DNA from: an uncultured Prevotellaceae bacterium
GTDB lineage: Bacteria; Bacteroidota; Bacteroidia; Bacteroidales; Bacteroidaceae
Assembly (NCBI GenBank): GCA_900314655.1
Contig: OMWC01000026.1
Location: 1 to 48,308, forward strand
Length of the DNA: 48,308 nt
Direction of reading: 5' to 3'
Below, in pieces: positions 40,626 to 48,308 of this stretch. The position numbers and the translations under genes were made by a program. The notes beneath the pieces are model-generated. The model made no database searches, was not told where the DNA came from, and worked only from the letters and a program-made list of their open reading frames with translations. Position 1 is the first letter of the stretch, and the number at the start of each line of letters is the position of its first letter.

Positions 40626-40670
40626 TATAACAGGAATTATTTGATGAAACCATCTTAAAGACAGCTCTTC

Positions 40671-41540
40671 TCAACGGTATTCCCTCGGGGAGATTCCTTT
40701 CATGCGGGTGAAGAAATGAGTGAAGGCTGCAGGCGCTGCAAAATGCAGGCGCTCAGCTATCTGACTGATGCTCAGCGAGGTGGTGCGCAGCAGATAGCAC
40801 GATTCCATCAGCAGCATCTGATTGATGAAATCACCGACCGTACGCCCGGAAACCTTTTTGACGATACGCGACAGATAGTCGTTGGTGATGCAGAGCTGGT
40901 CGGCATAGAACCCGATGTCGCGATGTTCAATGAAATGCTCGGGCAACAGCCGGTTGAAGCCAATGAAGATTTCCTCCACACGCAGCGGCACTTGCCTGTG
41001 GGTGATGGAAACCTCCAGCACATTTTGCAGGTCAACCAGAAATACGGCATAGAGCATTCGTAGAAGCTTGTCTTTATAGACATTCAACGACTGTTGATAA
41101 CTGATGATTTCACGCATACGGCCCTCGAAGAGGCTGGCCTGTTCTGCCGTGAGGGTCAGCTTGGGTGTGCTCAGCTGCACAATAGGCAGAAAGGCCAGGC
41201 TGACCATATCGCGCACGGCCGGTGACTCCAGCGTGGTGAATTCATCTACCATCAGGCAGACAGACTGATAGTCGGCCGAAGCATCAATGATGGTCACAGC
41301 CAGTCCGGGCGAATAGATATAGAGGTCGCCCTGCTGAATCTTCACTTCCCCGATACCGTATTGCATGGTGAGCCACCCCTGGGTGACCAGCGTAAAGGTA
41401 TAGCAGGCCAGGAAGCCCTGTGTGATATTGGTCTTCCGCGTCAGGTCGCCATTGCTCTCCGTACAGACCACCTTGCCGTCCCACCCGTCGTATGGCTCAC
41501 CGCCGATGGTGATATCCCACCATTCCTTTAATCTATACAT
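40671..41540 (-). CDS. AraC family transcriptional regulator
   Basis: 289 residues. The N-terminal 150 residues form a cupin-like sensor domain (GDLYIYSPGLAVTIIDA), and the C-terminal 100 hold two helix-turn-helix motifs: YADQLCITNDYLSRIVKKVSGRTVGDFI and SLSISQIAERLHFAAPAAFTHFFTRMKGISPREYR. It is divergent from the redox operon starting at 41702 and separated from it by 161 bases containing two direct repeats 21 bp apart, so it probably regulates that operon and itself. The inducer is unknown. Confidence 0.92.
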   Translation of the reverse strand: MYRLKEWWDITIGGEPYDGWDGKVVCTESNGDLTRKTNITQGFLACYTFTLVTQGWLTMQYGIGEVKIQQGDLYIYSPGLAVTIIDASADYQSVCLMVDEFTTLESPAVRDMVSLAFLPIVQLSTPKLTLTAEQASLFEGRMREIISYQQSLNVYKDKLLRMLYAVFLVDLQNVLEVSITHRQVPLRVEEIFIGFNRLLPEHFIEHRDIGFYADQLCITNDYLSRIVKKVSGRTVGDFINQMLLMESCYLLRTTSLSISQIAERLHFAAPAAFTHFFTRMKGISPREYR

Positions 41541-41568
41541 AGAATCTGCTGTTACACGATTGACAGTG

Positions 41569-41661
41569 CAAAGATAAACAATAAAAATCAGATTTGTGCG
41601 CTTTCAGTCAAGTTTTGTGCGCTTTTGAGTTCCATTTATCCCATTATTAATCGTAATTTTG
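41569..41661. promoter_or_regulatory. AraC-type operator repeats and divergent promoters
   Basis: TTTGTGCGCTTT occurs at 41593 and 41614, exactly 21 bp apart in the same orientation, the geometry of AraC-family sites. Leftward -7 TATCTTTG is at 41569-41576 and rightward -7 TAATTTTG at 41654-41661. Neither has a proper -33, consistent with activator dependence. Confidence 0.65.
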
Positions 41662-41701
41662 TAACCGAATTAACATAATCATCTTAAAACAGAAAAAGAA
41701 T

Positions 41702-42157
41702 ATGGACGCAAAGAAATCAATTGAGGCACTGCAGTACTTCGCAACAGGACTGACAGAGGGTGCCCTTGTACACAAGTTGCAAGGTCAGATTTTCAAGGCT
41801 CAGGGCTTTGGAAAACTTGGCCAGAAATACATCGACCACTTCAATGAGGAGATAGGATGGGTAGAGAAGTTCGTGGAACGCATCATCGACCTCGGCGGCG
41901 ACGTGAAGTTCGACGGCGCCAAGAGCCGTCCGCTCATCTGCGACCCCATTGAATATATCAAGGCCGACCTGGAGATTCAGAAGGCCGGCGTTGACCTGCT
42001 CTACAAGTGCTGCGAATCATTGATCAACGATCCTTCCACCTACGAAATCATGGTTGACTACCTGAAGGACGAGGAAGAAGACCTCTACTGGAGCCAGGGC
42101 GCACTGGAAATGATTGACAAGATTGGCCAGCAGAACTGGCTGTTCACGCAAGTATAA
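41702..42157 (+). CDS. Ferritin-like di-iron protein (bacterioferritin/Dps-like)
   Basis: 151 residues forming a four-helix bundle: LQYFATGLTEGALVHKLQGQIF, KYIDHFNEEIGWVEKFVERIID, IKADLEIQKAGVDLLYKCCESLI and YEIMVDYLKDEEEDLYWSQGALEMI. Glu and His pairs in HFNEEIGWVEKF and DEEEDLYW could form the ferroxidase site. Iron storage or peroxide detoxification is likely. First gene of an operon with a flavin-binding protein, a small regulator and an MBL-rubredoxin protein. Confidence 0.78.
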   Translation: MDAKKSIEALQYFATGLTEGALVHKLQGQIFKAQGFGKLGQKYIDHFNEEIGWVEKFVERIIDLGGDVKFDGAKSRPLICDPIEYIKADLEIQKAGVDLLYKCCESLINDPSTYEIMVDYLKDEEEDLYWSQGALEMIDKIGQQNWLFTQV

Positions 42158-42179
42158 ACATTCTTACCCCCGAACCATT

Positions 42180-42578
42180 ATGGAAGACGTAAAAAAAGTG
42201 TATGATTTCCTGGAGAAAGCAGGAACGTTCTATCTCGCAACCGTAGAGGGCGACCAGCCCCGCGTACGTCCTTATGGAGCAATGCTCTACTTTGAGGACA
42301 AAATCTACATCATGGCATTCGGCAAGACAAATGCCACCCGTCAGATAGCCGACAACCCGAAGGCTGAGATCTGCGCTTTTAAAGGACAGACCCTCCGCAT
42401 TGAGTGCAAACTCGTAGAAGACAACCGCCCAGAGGTTGGCAAAGCATTGGTTGACAAGATGCCCGTACTGAAGCCCGCCCTCGGTGAGAATGGCGAGAAC
42501 GGCGTGATGTACTATCTGAAGGATGCCAAGGCCGATTTCTTCAAGATGATGGAACTCGTAGAGACAATCAAATTCTAA
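42180..42578 (+). CDS. Pyridoxamine 5'-phosphate oxidase-family FMN-binding protein
   Basis: 132 residues, the single split-barrel domain. FYLATVEGDQPRVRPYG is the family's flavin/phosphate-binding start, followed by KIYIMAFGKTNATRQIADNPKAEICAF and the closing YYLKDAKADFFKM. Such small proteins bind FMN, or sometimes F420 or heme; the reaction is unknown. It lies 22 bases after the ferritin-like gene, so it is cotranscribed. It could supply the flavin half of a redox chain ending in the rubredoxin domain downstream. Confidence 0.85.
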   Translation: MEDVKKVYDFLEKAGTFYLATVEGDQPRVRPYGAMLYFEDKIYIMAFGKTNATRQIADNPKAEICAFKGQTLRIECKLVEDNRPEVGKALVDKMPVLKPALGENGENGVMYYLKDAKADFFKMMELVETIKF

Positions 42579-42596
42579 CAAAAAACCGAACTGAAA

Positions 42597-42770
42597 ATGA
42601 AAGACCAAGTATTACAGGCCATGCGCGAAGCCGGCAAGCCCGTCTCGGCAGGCGAAGTGACCAAGGCGCTCGGCGCCGACCGCAAAGAAGTGGACAAAGC
42701 TTTCGCTGAGTTGAAGAAAGAAGGGGCCATCGTGTCGCCCGTTCGCTGCAAGTGGGAACCCGCAAAATAA
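42597..42770 (+). CDS. Small winged-helix protein
   Basis: 57 residues: MKDQVLQAMREAGKPVSAGE, then VTKALGADRKEVDKAFAELKKEG and a short wing ending PVRCKWEPAK. The whole chain is one helix-turn-helix/wing module, a conserved small Bacteroidetes protein of the putative transcription-regulator type. It sits 18 bases after the PNPOx gene and 9 before the MBL-rubredoxin gene. A single conserved Cys (VRCKW) could sense redox state, but that is speculation. Confidence 0.8.
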   Translation: MKDQVLQAMREAGKPVSAGEVTKALGADRKEVDKAFAELKKEGAIVSPVRCKWEPAK

Positions 42771-42779
42771 TTCGTGGCA

Positions 42780-43721
42780 ATGGAAATAAAAGCTGTAAAA
42801 TTCAGACGCGACGGATTCTACACCCAGCCCTTTGCCTTCGGCGGAGAGGAAGGTGTAGATAAGTTCGACAAAAACATCCGCTATCGCGGCAGTCTGCAAA
42901 ACTATCTCATCGACACCGGCGACGAGGTAATCCTGGTAGATACCGGACTGCCTGCCGGTACGCCCGAAGAAACACCCGACGAGAACTCAGTGGCCTTTAC
43001 GGGGCACGACATCTGCAGCTACATGGAAGCCTTTGAAACCTTAGGCTACAAGCCTGAACAGGTGACAAAGATCCTGCTCACCCACCGCCACAGCGACCAT
43101 AGCGGCGAGTTGCGTTCCTTCCCCAACGCCAAGGTCTATGTGAACCAAGACGAACTGAGTGCCGCAGAGCTTCAGGGCCTCAACAACCTGGTACCCGTCA
43201 GCTTTACCGACGGAGCCTACTACAACTTCCCTGAGTCACAGAAGATCAGCGACGGCATTTATCTCATCAAGGCCAAGGGCCATACCAACGGCAACAGCAT
43301 CATCATCGTGGAGAACGAAGGATTATTCTACATGATTCACGGCGACATCACCTACGTGGACGAAGCCCTCTATGAGAACAAACTCTCCGTTGTCTTCGAC
43401 GACCTGCCTGCAGCCCGCATGACACAGGACTGTATTCGCGAGTTTATCCGCAATCACCCCACGGTATATCTCTCCACCCATTCCCCACAGGGTTATGAGA
43501 ATCTGGAAGCCAAGCGCGTGATGGATCTCGACAATCCCGTGCCAACCGTACTGGCAGAAGTGGATTTCTCCCAGTTCGAAGCCTCCGGCAAGTACGTCTG
43601 TTCCGTCTGCGGCTATGTCTATGACCCAGCCGAGCACGACGGAGTGGCCTTCGAAGACCTTCCCGACGATTGGGTATGCCCGCGTTGCAAGCGCCCCAAG
43701 GACAAGTTCAACAAGGCGTAG
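42780..43721 (+). CDS. Metallo-beta-lactamase-fold hydrolase fused to rubredoxin
   Basis: 313 residues. The MBL domain has [16 protein letters not shown], the metal motif HRHSDH (His102, His104, Asp106, His107), KAKGHTNGN and a late [10 protein letters not shown]. The C-terminal 40 residues are a rubredoxin (CSVC at 274-277 and CPRC at 300-303) that binds one iron. Flavodiiron proteins combine an MBL core (HxExDH) with flavodoxin and sometimes rubredoxin; here there is no flavodoxin and the motif is HxHxDH, as in zinc hydrolases. Start at ATG 42780, six bases after an in-frame GTG. The operon suggests an oxygen, peroxide or thiol stress role. Confidence 0.9.
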   Translation: MEIKAVKFRRDGFYTQPFAFGGEEGVDKFDKNIRYRGSLQNYLIDTGDEVILVDTGLPAGTPEETPDENSVAFTGHDICSYMEAFETLGYKPEQVTKILLTHRHSDHSGELRSFPNAKVYVNQDELSAAELQGLNNLVPVSFTDGAYYNFPESQKISDGIYLIKAKGHTNGNSIIIVENEGLFYMIHGDITYVDEALYENKLSVVFDDLPAARMTQDCIREFIRNHPTVYLSTHSPQGYENLEAKRVMDLDNPVPTVLAEVDFSQFEASGKYVCSVCGYVYDPAEHDGVAFEDLPDDWVCPRCKRPKDKFNKA

Positions 43722-43766
43722 TCCCTGTATTCCGCAAACTGCACTGCATAGGATTTTTTCATTTTA

Positions 43767-44231
43767 AGGGTGCACGGGTGCCACATCCCCTTTGTATAAA
43801 GGCCGTGCACCCTCCCTGAAAGGGTATCACGGGTGCCACAAGGGTGCCACGCTTTTCACAAATTCTCTAGAGAATTTTCTCCAAACCATCATCCGACGAC
43901 GTGCAAACTATCATCGGAAGCGAGAAATTCTCTAGAGAATTTTTTACCCCTTATGATTCCCTTGACCCTAAAGATAGTTTTATTCTTCACGCGGAGTGGG
44001 TGGAGTACGCATAGAATAATAATAGAACTCCCTCCCTAAACAGGGAATTTATGGAATAGCGAGAGCAATGTTAAGTTTACTTAGGCATTGCCGAGTCATG
44101 ACATAAATCGCCGAAAGGCAAAGGCTGGGGTGTGTCTCCGGCTTGGGGTAGCACCCTTGTGGCACCCGTGACACCCTCCCGAACAGGGTGCCAGCCCTTT
44201 ATACAAAGGGGATGTGGCACCCGTGCACCCT
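43767..44231. mobile_element. Non-coding MITE-like element with long inverted arms
   Basis: Bases 43767-43802 are a perfect inverted copy of 44196-44231 (36 bp), and 43827-43847 of 44151-44171 (21 bp); the arms, about 81 bp in all, are imperfectly complementary between these blocks. The left arm is itself a hairpin (AGGGTGCACGG with CCGTGCACCCT). GGGTGCCAC recurs several times. Inside are two identical AAATTCTCTAGAGAATTT palindromes (43860, 43925), 65 bp apart. No coding frame and no clear target-site duplication was found. It fills the space between the MBL-rubredoxin and beta-propeller genes; bases 44232-44378 show nothing else. Confidence 0.7.
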
Positions 44232-44378
44232 CAAACACAAAAATTCTTAGTAAGCAGAAATGGAAAGAGTCAGGCCAAAGACTTGGAACCTTAAGAAAGA
44301 TTTCCATTTTCTGAAAGCCTAATGCACATTACCCCGACTCCTATACCAGAAGCCAGGGATAATGAATCCGGGAAGTTT

Positions 44379-44397
44379 AATCAAAAGGATCTTTTGA
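44379..44397 (-). terminator. Weak hairpin after the beta-propeller gene
   Basis: ATCAAAAG and CTTTTGAT pair around a 3-base loop just beyond the stop codon. There is no T-run, so terminator activity is uncertain. Confidence 0.35.
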
Positions 44398-44403
44398 TAA
44401 TAT

Positions 44404-45633
44404 TTAATAGCTCCTATACTCAATGCCTGTATTAATGACTATGGCATTGGGGCCTACGCCGCAATCGAACTCTCCCACTTTCGCACCCGTCTGATCATAC
44501 TCTACCACGTAGCCGTTGCCGCTATAGTTGGCATAGCCCGTGTCCTCATTCTTCCTGTAGGAAGCCACGAACACATGTCCGTTTGCGTCCACGGCGATGG
44601 CATTCGGGCTGAACACGCCGTCCTGCGTGAAGCGCACGGTGCCGTCCGTCGTGATGTTGTATTGCATATAGTCGTACTTCTCAGCTCCGTAGGGAGCGTT
44701 CACGGCATAGATAAACCTATCGCAGAAGGCCACGAGAGTGGCATCAAACAGTTTCACGCAGTTGCCGTAGTCATTGATGTACCACACAGCCGAAGGCTTA
44801 TCACTGTAGTTACCCATATCCAGCACGTAGAGTCCGCTTGAGGCCACGCCAATCTTCGTGGGGTTCACGATGTTCTCGTTGGTATAGGTATCCACCACCT
44901 TCTTCTGCTCCAAGTCGATAATCGAGATGCTGGCCTTCGTACAGGCAGCATAGTCAGAGTTGCACACGTAAAGTCTGCTACCATAGGCAGCTAGTCCTTC
45001 GGGGAACGATCCCACCTCGTAGGTATCCTTCAGCCCGAAGTTCAGCGTGTCAATGGCAGCTACATAGCCGTTGCCCGATGTTGTCAATAAATTGTCAGCG
45101 CCAATGGCACTTTTCGAAGCTCCGTAAGTGCTCACGTAGATCATTCCGTCTGCGCAAGTAATATGACGCGGATGCACACCTTTGTCAACGCCCATCAGTT
45201 CGGTCATTTTGATCTGCTTGATGCTTTTAAGTGTCTTGGTGTCCACCACTTCCACAGTGTTCTCGCCAGCCACCACGATATACATCTTCGTGCCATACAC
45301 GAGGGCATCGATGGCCGTCAATCCCAGACCTCTTCCGTTAGCAGCCTGGAAAACCTTCTGCGAAGCCGTCTTCGTCGTGTAGTCATAATACGTCAGGCTT
45401 CCACCGATGTTGTTGCTCATGTTACCGCCGCACACCACGAAGGCGCCACGGCTCACTAGAACGGGATACGTGCCGCCTGAAGGGGAATCTGGCTCTACGG
45501 GAGTCGTGAAAGTGATAGAGTCAACAGCAGAAACTTTTACTGCTTTACCATTTTTCCAATACCACATATCGGTCTGCGCCATAGCAGAAAGAGTGATTAT
45601 TGTAGCAAAGAGGGTCAATACTATTTTCTTCAT
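44404..45633 (-). CDS. Secreted YncE/DUF5074-like beta-propeller protein
   Basis: 409 residues with a signal peptide (MKKIVLTLFATIITLSAMA/Q) and no lipobox. After a 35-residue lead (MWYWKNGKAVKVSAVDSITFTTP) come about six or seven repeats of the type VxxxDTxxxKxxxxxxV with YVSTYG, LYVCNSDYA, GLYVLDMGNY and HVFVASYR strands, the pattern of a YVTN/NHL-type propeller. BtuG-like B12-binding propellers share this fold, but no btuB or cobalamin riboswitch is nearby, so the ligand is open. Confidence 0.75.
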   Translation of the reverse strand: MKKIVLTLFATIITLSAMAQTDMWYWKNGKAVKVSAVDSITFTTPVEPDSPSGGTYPVLVSRGAFVVCGGNMSNNIGGSLTYYDYTTKTASQKVFQAANGRGLGLTAIDALVYGTKMYIVVAGENTVEVVDTKTLKSIKQIKMTELMGVDKGVHPRHITCADGMIYVSTYGASKSAIGADNLLTTSGNGYVAAIDTLNFGLKDTYEVGSFPEGLAAYGSRLYVCNSDYAACTKASISIIDLEQKKVVDTYTNENIVNPTKIGVASSGLYVLDMGNYSDKPSAVWYINDYGNCVKLFDATLVAFCDRFIYAVNAPYGAEKYDYMQYNITTDGTVRFTQDGVFSPNAIAVDANGHVFVASYRKNEDTGYANYSGNGYVVEYDQTGAKVGEFDCGVGPNAIVINTGIEYRSY

Positions 45634-45667
45634 GTTGTATATTGTTTTAAATTTGTTGAATAAAAGA

Positions 45668-46039
45668 TTATTCTATCTGCTGGCCTGTCATGTTATAAAC
45701 TTTACCATCAGCCGTTTCTATTACTATCTGGCCGTCAACCACATACTTACGCGTTTTCTTCATTGAAGATTCCATATTGTCCTTCACTGACTCAACTGCA
45801 GTTTGAGCGTTTTCGGTGAAATCCAGTTTTTTCACCGAACCCATATGGTCTGAAGTCAGCAAAGAGCCATCCTTATCAATAAGTTTAAATATCAAAGATG
45901 TGGTAAAATCAATCCGCCCAACCTCAGATAGATTGTACGTAAAAGCAGTACCATCATTCAGTTCCAATGTCAGTTTATCTTGGGCATACATTCCTGCAGA
46001 ACCCAACAATGAGAATATAAAAAACAATTTTCTTTTCAT
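45668..46039 (-). CDS. Short exported protein, apparently C-terminally truncated
   Basis: 123 residues with a signal peptide (MKRKLFFIFSLLGSAGMYA/Q). It has a LTLELNDGTAFTYNLSEVGRIDFTT segment like the lead of the beta-propeller gene downstream, and ends VIETADGKVYNMTGQQIE. In the neighbouring protein at 46057 the equivalent tail continues after GQRV with about 20 more residues (ending INGRKVIVK), so the last strand of a sorting-type tail appears lost here. No function is known. Confidence 0.6.
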   Translation of the reverse strand: MKRKLFFIFSLLGSAGMYAQDKLTLELNDGTAFTYNLSEVGRIDFTTSLIFKLIDKDGSLLTSDHMGSVKKLDFTENAQTAVESVKDNMESSMKKTRKYVVDGQIVIETADGKVYNMTGQQIE

Positions 46040-46056
46040 ATGCCATTATCTTTTAA

Positions 46057-47850
46057 TTATTTCACAATCACTTTGCGACCATTTATCACATAAATGCCGT
46101 GCAAAGGAGCTTTTACACGCTGGCCACTAAGGTTATAGATTTGGTCAGAAGCGTTATCGTTGGATTCAATCTGCTGGATGCTCGTCTGAGAACTCTCCAC
46201 TGTAACCTTACCCGTCGTGTCAGAAGGTTTGATTGCAACACCGCTCGACAAAACTATATCGCGTACCTTTATCTCATACTCACCGACAGGCATACCTTCA
46301 TCGGCAGTTATCTTGAACGTGAATATCGTACCTGAATTACCATAGTAAGTATCTCCGTCGAAGTTCACCGCGGCAACTGTCAGCGATCCGTCTTCCTGTA
46401 AATAGCCTGAGAGCGTAAAGCCGTCACCACGATCTATATTGTTGGCAATATCAATCTTTCCATTTGCTTTTGTGGTAAACGAGAGGCCTTCAGGTAGCTC
46501 AATATTACATTGCAGTCCTTGGATGTTCTCGGTATTAGTCATGCCGACGCTTATAGTCTTTGTCTCTCCAGGCTTAATGTTTACGGCATCAATGCTGAGA
46601 TAGTTGTCATTACCCGTCGCAGCTCGTTGAGGAGCTTTCATCGCTTTTGCATTAGTCTTCTTCAAGATAAACTTGTTGATAAGTACAACAGCATCGTTGA
46701 TGTTAATGTCGCCACTACCATCAAGGTCGGCGGCCTCTATAATAAATTTGACGTTAGGCTTGTTCAAAATGTAGTTCACAATGCACACCGCATCATTGAT
46801 ATTGATATCTTCACTGCCATCCACATCGCCAGGGATATAGGATTTCACAGACAGCATACAACTGGCCGAAGCAGGTTTATGAGCGACTCCAGTTACGTCG
46901 GAAAGAATGATATTCTTCACTTGTATCTGGTAATCGCCATCGGCTGCGGATTCATCAATCTGGAGCACCACATTGATGATTGAACCGTCATTACCTGTGA
47001 ACGGAGTGCTCTCCATGGAAAGTCCTGTCACTCTCACACAGCCATCTTCCATCGTATTGCTCGACAGACTGTAGCCATCATCCATTCGGTCAGTCACTGT
47101 GATGTCGTTCTTGCCGTTCACCTTCTTTGCCACGGTCACACCCTCTGGCAAATATAGGTCGAACTGTAGTCCGGTTATCTGCTGCTGGTTATTCATCTGA
47201 ATGGGTAACGTCACGTTCTTACCTACATAACCCGTAAGATTATCCATGGAAAGAGTGTTTTGGGTGGATACATCGATTTCGATAATATTCGTAAACTCTT
47301 TCCAACCTTCTCTGGCTTGGTATTTAGCCTTTGAACCAGTGGGAACATAAAGAGGAATGTTCTTATTTACACCATGCCAAACATTCGTGTTGGTATTAAA
47401 AGGCTCGTTAATCATTGAATATACTTCGGTCAGGCCAGTACAACCACTGAAAGCCCCATCCTCAATACTAGTCACAGATTTACCAATGTTCAAAAATGTA
47501 AGGCTAGTACATTCATAGAAAGCTTCAAATCCTATAGAAGTCACGGAATTGGGGATAGTGATGGAGGTCAGGCCGGTGCAAAAAGAGAAAGAATTGGTTC
47601 CGATGGTAGTTACAGAATTAGGAATAGTCACAGATTTTAAGCCAATGCAATTATTGAAAACACTGTCCCTAATGAAAGTCACAGAGCTAGGAATTGATAA
47701 ATCCGTTATTTCTGTATTCCTGTCGCTGAAAAGATGTTGAGCAAATGACAATGGATTACTATCATATGAGAATGAAATACCACACCATGCAGCAATATCT
47801 TTGACTATTACCTTTTTTAAGCCTTTGCATCCCTCGAATATATTAAGCAT
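46057..47850 (-). CDS. BspA-like LRR protein with cohesin-like and dockerin-like domains, 5'-truncated
   Basis: 597 residues. Residues 1-135 are LRR_5/BspA repeats (LKSVTIPNSVTTIGTNSFSFCTGL). Two homologous cohesin-like/immunoglobulin-like domains follow (about 200-335 and 420-550; LPIQMNNQQQITGLQFDLYLPEGV versus VGMTNTENIQGLQCNIELPEGL), separated by a type I dockerin-like pair (GDVDGSEDININDAV and DLDGSGDININDAV, with calcium-binding Asp/Asn). The end, QIYNLSGQRVKAPLHGIYVINGRKVIVK, resembles Prevotella C-terminal sorting tails, possibly type IX secretion. There is no signal peptide, and the first LRR begins abruptly at MLNIFEGCKGLKK, so the 5' end seems deleted and the gene may be non-functional. 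Confidence 0.75.
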   Translation of the reverse strand: MLNIFEGCKGLKKVIVKDIAAWCGISFSYDSNPLSFAQHLFSDRNTEITDLSIPSSVTFIRDSVFNNCIGLKSVTIPNSVTTIGTNSFSFCTGLTSITIPNSVTSIGFEAFYECTSLTFLNIGKSVTSIEDGAFSGCTGLTEVYSMINEPFNTNTNVWHGVNKNIPLYVPTGSKAKYQAREGWKEFTNIIEIDVSTQNTLSMDNLTGYVGKNVTLPIQMNNQQQITGLQFDLYLPEGVTVAKKVNGKNDITVTDRMDDGYSLSSNTMEDGCVRVTGLSMESTPFTGNDGSIINVVLQIDESAADGDYQIQVKNIILSDVTGVAHKPASASCMLSVKSYIPGDVDGSEDININDAVCIVNYILNKPNVKFIIEAADLDGSGDININDAVVLINKFILKKTNAKAMKAPQRAATGNDNYLSIDAVNIKPGETKTISVGMTNTENIQGLQCNIELPEGLSFTTKANGKIDIANNIDRGDGFTLSGYLQEDGSLTVAAVNFDGDTYYGNSGTIFTFKITADEGMPVGEYEIKVRDIVLSSGVAIKPSDTTGKVTVESSQTSIQQIESNDNASDQIYNLSGQRVKAPLHGIYVINGRKVIVK

Positions 47851-47967
47851 TGATAATCAACAACTTATACATTAAACGGTAGAGAGGTGGATTGAGGGTT
47901 GGACAATGTCAGAAATAAGGAGGCAAAATTAACGTATTTAACCTTTGTTTTATTTAAATGCATAATA

Positions 47968-48308
47968 TTATTTCCCAAAAGCCTCCCCTATTTTCTTCAG
48001 CCCTGCATCCATTAATGGTTTCATTGTCTTCCCTAACTCCAATGTAACCTCCTCAAATCTATGCAGTCGTTCAATCGTGTCTGACCAACCAACACCTTCC
48101 AACACTTCCATTTGCTTCATGAAGTCATGTTCTCGATGTGCCCCTGTGTTATGCCGTATCTCAGAAAGCACAGGTTTCTCCTGTTTAAAGAAATCTGCCA
48201 GTTTCTTCATGGCAATTCTGGTCTTGGCCAACGCAGCCTGCGACAACAACCTTTGGGCTATATCTTGATACTTCTTTCCGGTAAGTTCATTCAAATCTTC
48301 ACACCATT
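47968..48308 (-). CDS. Partial gene running off the window, unknown function
   Basis: The frame stays open to the window edge (upstream residues WCEDLNELTGKK), so the N terminus is outside. The visible 112 or so residues are helical and charged. IRHNTGAHREHDF has an R-x5-H arrangement reminiscent of HEPN ribonuclease motifs (R-x4-6-H), but this is weak. The apparent start at the TTG at 48294 is probably internal. It is separated from the BspA-like gene by 117 bases. Confidence 0.55.
   Translation of the reverse strand, partial: WCEDLNELTGKKYQDIAQRLLSQAALAKTRIAMKKLADFFKQEKPVLSEIRHNTGAHREHDFMKQMEVLEGVGWSDTIERLHRFEEVTLELGKTMKPLMDAGLKKIGEAFGK

Noticed and set aside
42780..43721. Flavodiiron protein
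   Set aside because: There is no flavodoxin domain, and the metal motif is HxHxDH instead of the flavodiiron HxExDH.
44404..45633. BtuG-type cobalamin-binding protein
   Set aside because: The fold is compatible, but there is no lipobox, btuB-like receptor or cobalamin riboswitch nearby.
1..48308. Retron, diversity-generating retroelement, rRNA or tRNA genes
   Set aside because: No reverse transcriptase, template/variable repeat pair or recognisable rRNA/tRNA sequence was found on either strand by reading.

Overview
The window looks like chromosomal DNA of a Bacteroidales bacterium, most likely Prevotella or a close relative. The support is: Bacteroidetes-type promoters (TTTG, 19-21 bases, TAnnTTTG) in front of many genes with no Shine-Dalgarno sequences; a TonB-receptor and surface-lipoprotein operon; BspA-like leucine-rich repeats with a Prevotella-style C-terminal tail; a Bacteroidetes Wzi capsule protein; and a BT4734/VapE protein. 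I saw no rRNA or tRNA gene.

Layout. 1-1180: three adjacent gene fragments (AlbA/RecG-like ATP-binding protein, AAA ATPase, GIY-YIG nuclease). 1219-5860: a compact type II-C CRISPR-Cas locus made only of a leftward tracrRNA, an intact cas9 and a six-repeat array transcribed leftward toward cas9; no cas1 or cas2 is present. 5764-6479: a gene-free stretch packed with helically phased palindromes and direct repeats, in front of a lone VapE-type primase/helicase gene. 8739-15299: a six-gene glycan operon (GT2, two DegT aminotransferases, two minimal phosphoglycosyltransferases, a membrane 4,6-dehydratase), with a convergent wzi/lipoprotein pair. 17527-21218: an exported Arg/Gly-rich protein, a histidine phosphatase, a DUF308 membrane protein, uridine kinase and a UDG-fold protein.

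21265-29415 is the most interesting accessory region. An exported endonuclease/exonuclease/phosphatase with a TonB C-terminal domain inserted inside its catalytic fold is divergent from a TonB-dependent receptor, a DUF5689-like lipoprotein and a triple OB-fold-like lipoprotein. A secreted DNA/RNA non-specific endonuclease follows after rpmE2. The two divergent promoters share a perfect 14-bp inverted repeat. I read this as a candidate nucleic-acid capture and degradation system.

29493-36551: a lipoprotein, a gpx-trxB antioxidant pair, a VanW protein, a Fic protein, a sodium:solute symporter and trpB2. 36927-40499: mfd, carrying several in-frame low-complexity insertions that resemble dispersed repeats elsewhere in the window, and preceded by two tandem copies of a repeat that each contain a complete promoter. 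40671-43721: an AraC regulator divergent from a redox operon (ferritin-like protein, FMN-binding PNPOx-family protein, small winged helix, MBL-rubredoxin fusion), with 21-bp-spaced direct repeats between them. 43767-44231: a non-coding MITE-like element with long inverted arms. 44404-47850: three exported-type proteins, two of them apparently damaged at one end. A partial gene runs off the right edge.
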